A stretch of DNA of 6,569 bases from Christiangramia sp. (GTDB taxonomy: Bacteria; Bacteroidota; Bacteroidia; Flavobacteriales; Flavobacteriaceae): the NCBI GenBank assembly GCA_024635735.1, contig JAGXII010000052.1, positions 1 through 6,569 on the forward strand. Direction: 5' to 3'. The translations under genes and the position numbers were made by a program. Under the pieces are notes generated by a model. It ran no database searches. It worked only from the letters and a program-made list of their open reading frames with translations, and was not told the DNA's origin. This document shows, piece after piece, positions 4,472-6,569 of this stretch. Position 1 is the first letter of the stretch. Each line of letters starts with the position of its first letter.

Positions 4472-5689
4472 TTATTCGATTGAAAACTCTAATTTTTTGA
4501 GGTCTTTCCAAAAATCCGGATAAGATTTTGAAACTACTCCCGCATCATTAATTTCAAGCGGAACCTTTAGACCAAGTGGCGCGAAAGCCATCGCCATTCT
4601 ATGATCGTGATAAGTGTCTACCGCGACATTCTTATTCAGGACTTTAGGAGGAAAAAGTTTAAGACAGTCATTACTGATATGTACCTCTGCACCAAATTTT
4701 TCCATTTCATTCTTCAGGGCCTGTAGACGATCGGTTTCTTTAATTTTCAGGGTGTGTAAACCTTCCAGTTGACATTCCATTCCCAAAGCCAGGCAGGTTA
4801 CTGCGATAGTTTGTGCAATATCAGGTGAATTACGAAGGTCTTCCTTAAGTCTTTTACCTTTTTTCTGGAATTTTTTCTTAAGAATAATGCTATCACCCTC
4901 ATAAATTGTTTCTACACCAAAATAATTATAGATAGTGGCCAAACACGAATCTCCCTGCAGGCTGGTTTTCCTGTAATTCGAAAGTTTAATTTCAGCATTG
5001 TCTGAAATAGCAGCAATACTGTAAAAATACGAGGCCGAGCTCCAGTCTGATTCCACTGCGATATTTGATGGTTCGGGATCTTTTACGGATTCAATAAAAA
5101 TCCTGTCTTCCTTAAATCTTCCTTTGATGCCCGCATGTTGCATAATTTCCAGGGTCATCATTATATATGGTGTAGAAGTAATACGGCCATCCAGGATGAT
5201 CTCCAGTCCGTTTTCAAGAGAGGGAGCTATAAGCATTAAAGCTGATACGTACTGGCTACTTACATTGGCCTGTAATTTTATAGAATCTGCCTGTAACTTT
5301 TTTCCGCGTATTCTTAAAGGCGGAAAGCCTGTTTCTTTGATATATTCAATATTTGCACCCATACATTGCAGCGCATCTACCAGCAAACGAATGGGCCGTT
5401 CGGTCATTCTCTGGCTTCCCGTAATTTCTACCTGACAACCTTCTTTTGAAGCAAAATAGGCAGTAAGGAAGCGCATCGCTGTGCCGGCATGATGAATATC
5501 TATAACACCATCTCCTTTTGTAAGAGCCTTTTTGAGGACACTGGTGTCATCACTGTTTGATAAATTCTGAATATTGATTTCAGGATAGAGTGCCTGCAGA
5601 ATAAGAAGGCGGTTTGATTCACTTTTTGAACCGGTAATCTGTAGATTTCCTTTTAAATGCTTACCGGAATGGGAAACTTTTAGAGTCAT
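4472..5689 (-). CDS. aroA: 3-phosphoshikimate 1-carboxyvinyltransferase (EPSP synthase)
   Basis: AroA joins shikimate 3-phosphate and phosphoenolpyruvate to form EPSP, the sixth step of the shikimate pathway to chorismate. The 405-residue chain is shorter than the 427 residues of E. coli AroA. Active-site landmarks are TGSKSESNR (19-27, Lys22 and Arg27), HHAGTAMRF (66-74), RMTERPI (94-100), SSQYVSAL (144-151, Gln146), the catalytic Asp290 in SPDIAQT, KETDRLQAL (318-326), DHRMAMAF (362-369) and SKSYPDF (387-393, Lys388), all consistent with a working enzyme. Two positions differ from E. coli: Asn94 is His67 and Pro101 is Phe74. The gene starts 28 bp after the small membrane protein gene, with no promoter or terminator between, so it is read as part of the operon arriving from the right. 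Confidence 0.97.
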   Translation of the reverse strand: MTLKVSHSGKHLKGNLQITGSKSESNRLLILQALYPEINIQNLSNSDDTSVLKKALTKGDGVIDIHHAGTAMRFLTAYFASKEGCQVEITGSQRMTERPIRLLVDALQCMGANIEYIKETGFPPLRIRGKKLQADSIKLQANVSSQYVSALMLIAPSLENGLEIILDGRITSTPYIMMTLEIMQHAGIKGRFKEDRIFIESVKDPEPSNIAVESDWSSASYFYSIAAISDNAEIKLSNYRKTSLQGDSCLATIYNYFGVETIYEGDSIILKKKFQKKGKRLKEDLRNSPDIAQTIAVTCLALGMECQLEGLHTLKIKETDRLQALKNEMEKFGAEVHISNDCLKLFPPKVLNKNVAVDTYHDHRMAMAFAPLGLKVPLEINDAGVVSKSYPDFWKDLKKLEFSIE

Positions 5690-5717
5690 TTTAAAATAAA
5701 AATAATGAACTGCTAAG

Positions 5718-5972
5718 TTACCTTTTCTTTTGGTTAAGATGAAACTGACCGAAGGCTAAAATGAATCCATATATGAATCCGCCTGCCAATTGTGAAATTG
5801 CAAATCGTATCCACATTCCGTCAGATATCTTATCCCGGTAAAAAGATGCGAAATCAAGGCCTCCATATTCAAAAAAAAGTGAAATAAAATTATATATTAC
5901 AAGGAAGGATAATCCAAGCCATAGCACAGACCTCCAGAAAGATCTCTTTTTCAAAGTAGCCTTAACGTCCAT
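5718..5972 (-). CDS. Small two-helix membrane protein of unknown function
   Basis: An 84-residue protein that I do not recognise as a named family. It has a basic N-terminus (KATLKKR, 4-10), a hydrophobic segment at about 15-34, a hydrophilic loop with an acidic start (35-56), a second hydrophobic segment at about 57-77 rich in Gly and Phe, and a basic tail (QKKR). By the positive-inside rule both ends should face the cytoplasm, giving an inner-membrane helical hairpin. Its ATG overlaps the stop of the MazG-like gene in a TAATG junction, which suggests coupled translation, and aroA follows 28 bp later. From memory, a similar small membrane gene sits between these two genes in related flavobacteria, but the context does not reveal a function. 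Confidence 0.85.
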   Translation of the reverse strand: MDVKATLKKRSFWRSVLWLGLSFLVIYNFISLFFEYGGLDFASFYRDKISDGMWIRFAISQLAGGFIYGFILAFGQFHLNQKKR

Positions 5973-6298
5973 TACTTCAGTTTTTCATTATTCTGATGCC
6001 GGTCATGATCTCTTTTAGCTTTGAGATCCAGCTTCCGGTCAAATGCTTCCTGAAGGTTTACTCCCGTTTGATTAGCAAGGCAAAGAACCACAAAAACAAC
6101 ATCGGCAAGTTCCTCTCCCAGGTCCTTTCCCTTATCGCTTTCCTTTTCACTTTGTTCCCCGTAACGTCTGGCTATTATGCGTGCTACTTCGCCTACTTCT
6201 TCAGTAAGCTGAGCCATGTTGGTAAGTTCATTAAAATAACGAACTCCGTGTTCCTGTATCCACTTATCTACCGCTTTCTGTGCGTTCGCTAGTTCCAT
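5972..6298 (-). CDS. MazG-like nucleotide pyrophosphohydrolase
   Basis: A 108-residue all-alpha NTP pyrophosphohydrolase of the short MazG-like type, which hydrolyses nucleoside triphosphates to monophosphates and pyrophosphate. The Mg-binding signature is present: E33 E34 x x E37 in LTEEVGEVAR and E63 x x D66 in GEELADVVFVV. The C-terminal KRDHDRH (95-101) is basic and His-rich. The natural substrate, perhaps a damaged or non-canonical nucleotide, cannot be told from the sequence. The first 35 bases overlap the 3' end of the upstream transglutaminase-family gene in another frame. The ATG at 6298 is kept because residues 1-28 look like the family's first helix and starting at Met28 would remove them. 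The stop overlaps the next start by one base. Confidence 0.92.
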   Translation of the reverse strand: MELANAQKAVDKWIQEHGVRYFNELTNMAQLTEEVGEVARIIARRYGEQSEKESDKGKDLGEELADVVFVVLCLANQTGVNLQEAFDRKLDLKAKRDHDRHQNNEKLK

Positions 6299-6569
6299 CT
6301 TCTGAAATTTTATCCAAAACTATGGTTTCATTTTGTTTTTCAACAATACTATTATAAAACTTTTTCAGATTATAGTAGTCACTTGCTGAAAATACTGAGC
6401 GGTTAATACTAACTTCAGACTCTATTCTTATGAAACTTCCATTTTGATGGACAATAAAACTAAATGCGCCTGCATCATCTTTCAGTTTAAATAATATACT
6501 TTCAGGAATAGATAATATTTTAAATCCATCAGGAATCATAATGTTTACCAATTTTTTACGGGAAGTGGG
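6264..6569 (-). CDS. C-terminus of a DUF3857/transglutaminase-family protein (partial)
   Basis: The frame is open to the right edge of the window, and 101 C-terminal residues are visible. The first are PTSRKKLVNIMIPDGF, with no start needed at the internal TTG at 6551. The pattern of a 'PDGFKILSIPES' strand, a beta-rich middle, then a YYNLKKFYNSIVEKQNETIVLDKI helix, resembles the C-terminal domain (DUF3858-like) of large bacteroidal envelope proteins that carry DUF3857 and a transglutaminase-like core. Neither of those domains lies in this window, so their presence is inferred. The last 35 bases overlap the MazG-like gene, which points to tight co-translation in one operon. The assignment rests on motif memory and is moderately sure. 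Confidence 0.7.
   Translation of the reverse strand, partial: PTSRKKLVNIMIPDGFKILSIPESILFKLKDDAGAFSFIVHQNGSFIRIESEVSINRSVFSASDYYNLKKFYNSIVEKQNETIVLDKISEDGTSERTESGR

Noticed and set aside
6549..6551. TTG as the start codon of the right-end gene
   Set aside because: The frame stays open to the window edge, and the preceding residues PTSRKK continue the expected domain, so this codon is an internal Leu of a truncated longer gene.

Overview
The window looks like a chromosomal segment of a marine-type Flavobacteriia bacterium (Bacteroidota), most likely a Gramella/Christiangramia-Salegentibacter-like relative. The genus is an inference from memory of gene order and protein style. The supporting signs are AT-rich DNA, start codons without Shine-Dalgarno sequences, promoter elements of the Bacteroidota type (TTG ... 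TAnnTTTG), an AroA with the TGSKSESNR and AGTAMRF motif variants, and the run of genes transglutaminase-family protein / MazG-like / small membrane protein / aroA / queA / rlmN / polyprenyl synthetase. No exotic defence or mobile system is visible; this is mostly ordinary housekeeping DNA with some interesting small-scale features.

Layout. Bases 1-19 are not genomic: they match the Tn5 mosaic-end (Nextera) sequencing adapter exactly, so this is an untrimmed contig end. The last 46 codons of an unidentified + strand gene follow (to 160), then about 370 bp of AT-rich non-coding DNA. Two tandem + strand paralogous lipoprotein genes (533-766 and 840-1085) come next. They are built on an 11-residue amphipathic repeat and separated by a strong intrinsic terminator. 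A second, symmetric terminator (1106-1138) lies between them and the convergent minus-strand genes.

Everything from 1137 to the right edge is read leftward. In transcription order it is: the C-terminus of a DUF3857/transglutaminase-family protein (cut by the window edge), a MazG-like nucleotide pyrophosphohydrolase, an 84-residue two-helix membrane protein, aroA, queA, rlmN and a long-chain polyprenyl diphosphate synthase. The first four overlap or lie within 28 bp of each other, which indicates one operon. queA has its own near-perfect promoter with a run of seven C in the spacer, and is followed by a minus-strand terminator. rlmN then restarts from its own -7 element only 12 bp before a GTG start, and the polyprenyl synthase gene follows after 57 bp that contain alternative complementary repeats.

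Functionally the minus-strand genes are core metabolism and translation quality. AroA makes EPSP for chorismate, which feeds aromatic amino acids and menaquinone. The polyprenyl synthase makes the isoprenoid tail used for menaquinone. QueA (tRNA position 34) and RlmN (23S A2503 and tRNA position 37) modify RNA. The MazG-like enzyme probably cleans up nucleotides. The two lipoproteins are of unknown function; their repeat pattern resembles LEA/apolipoprotein-type amphipathic helices.
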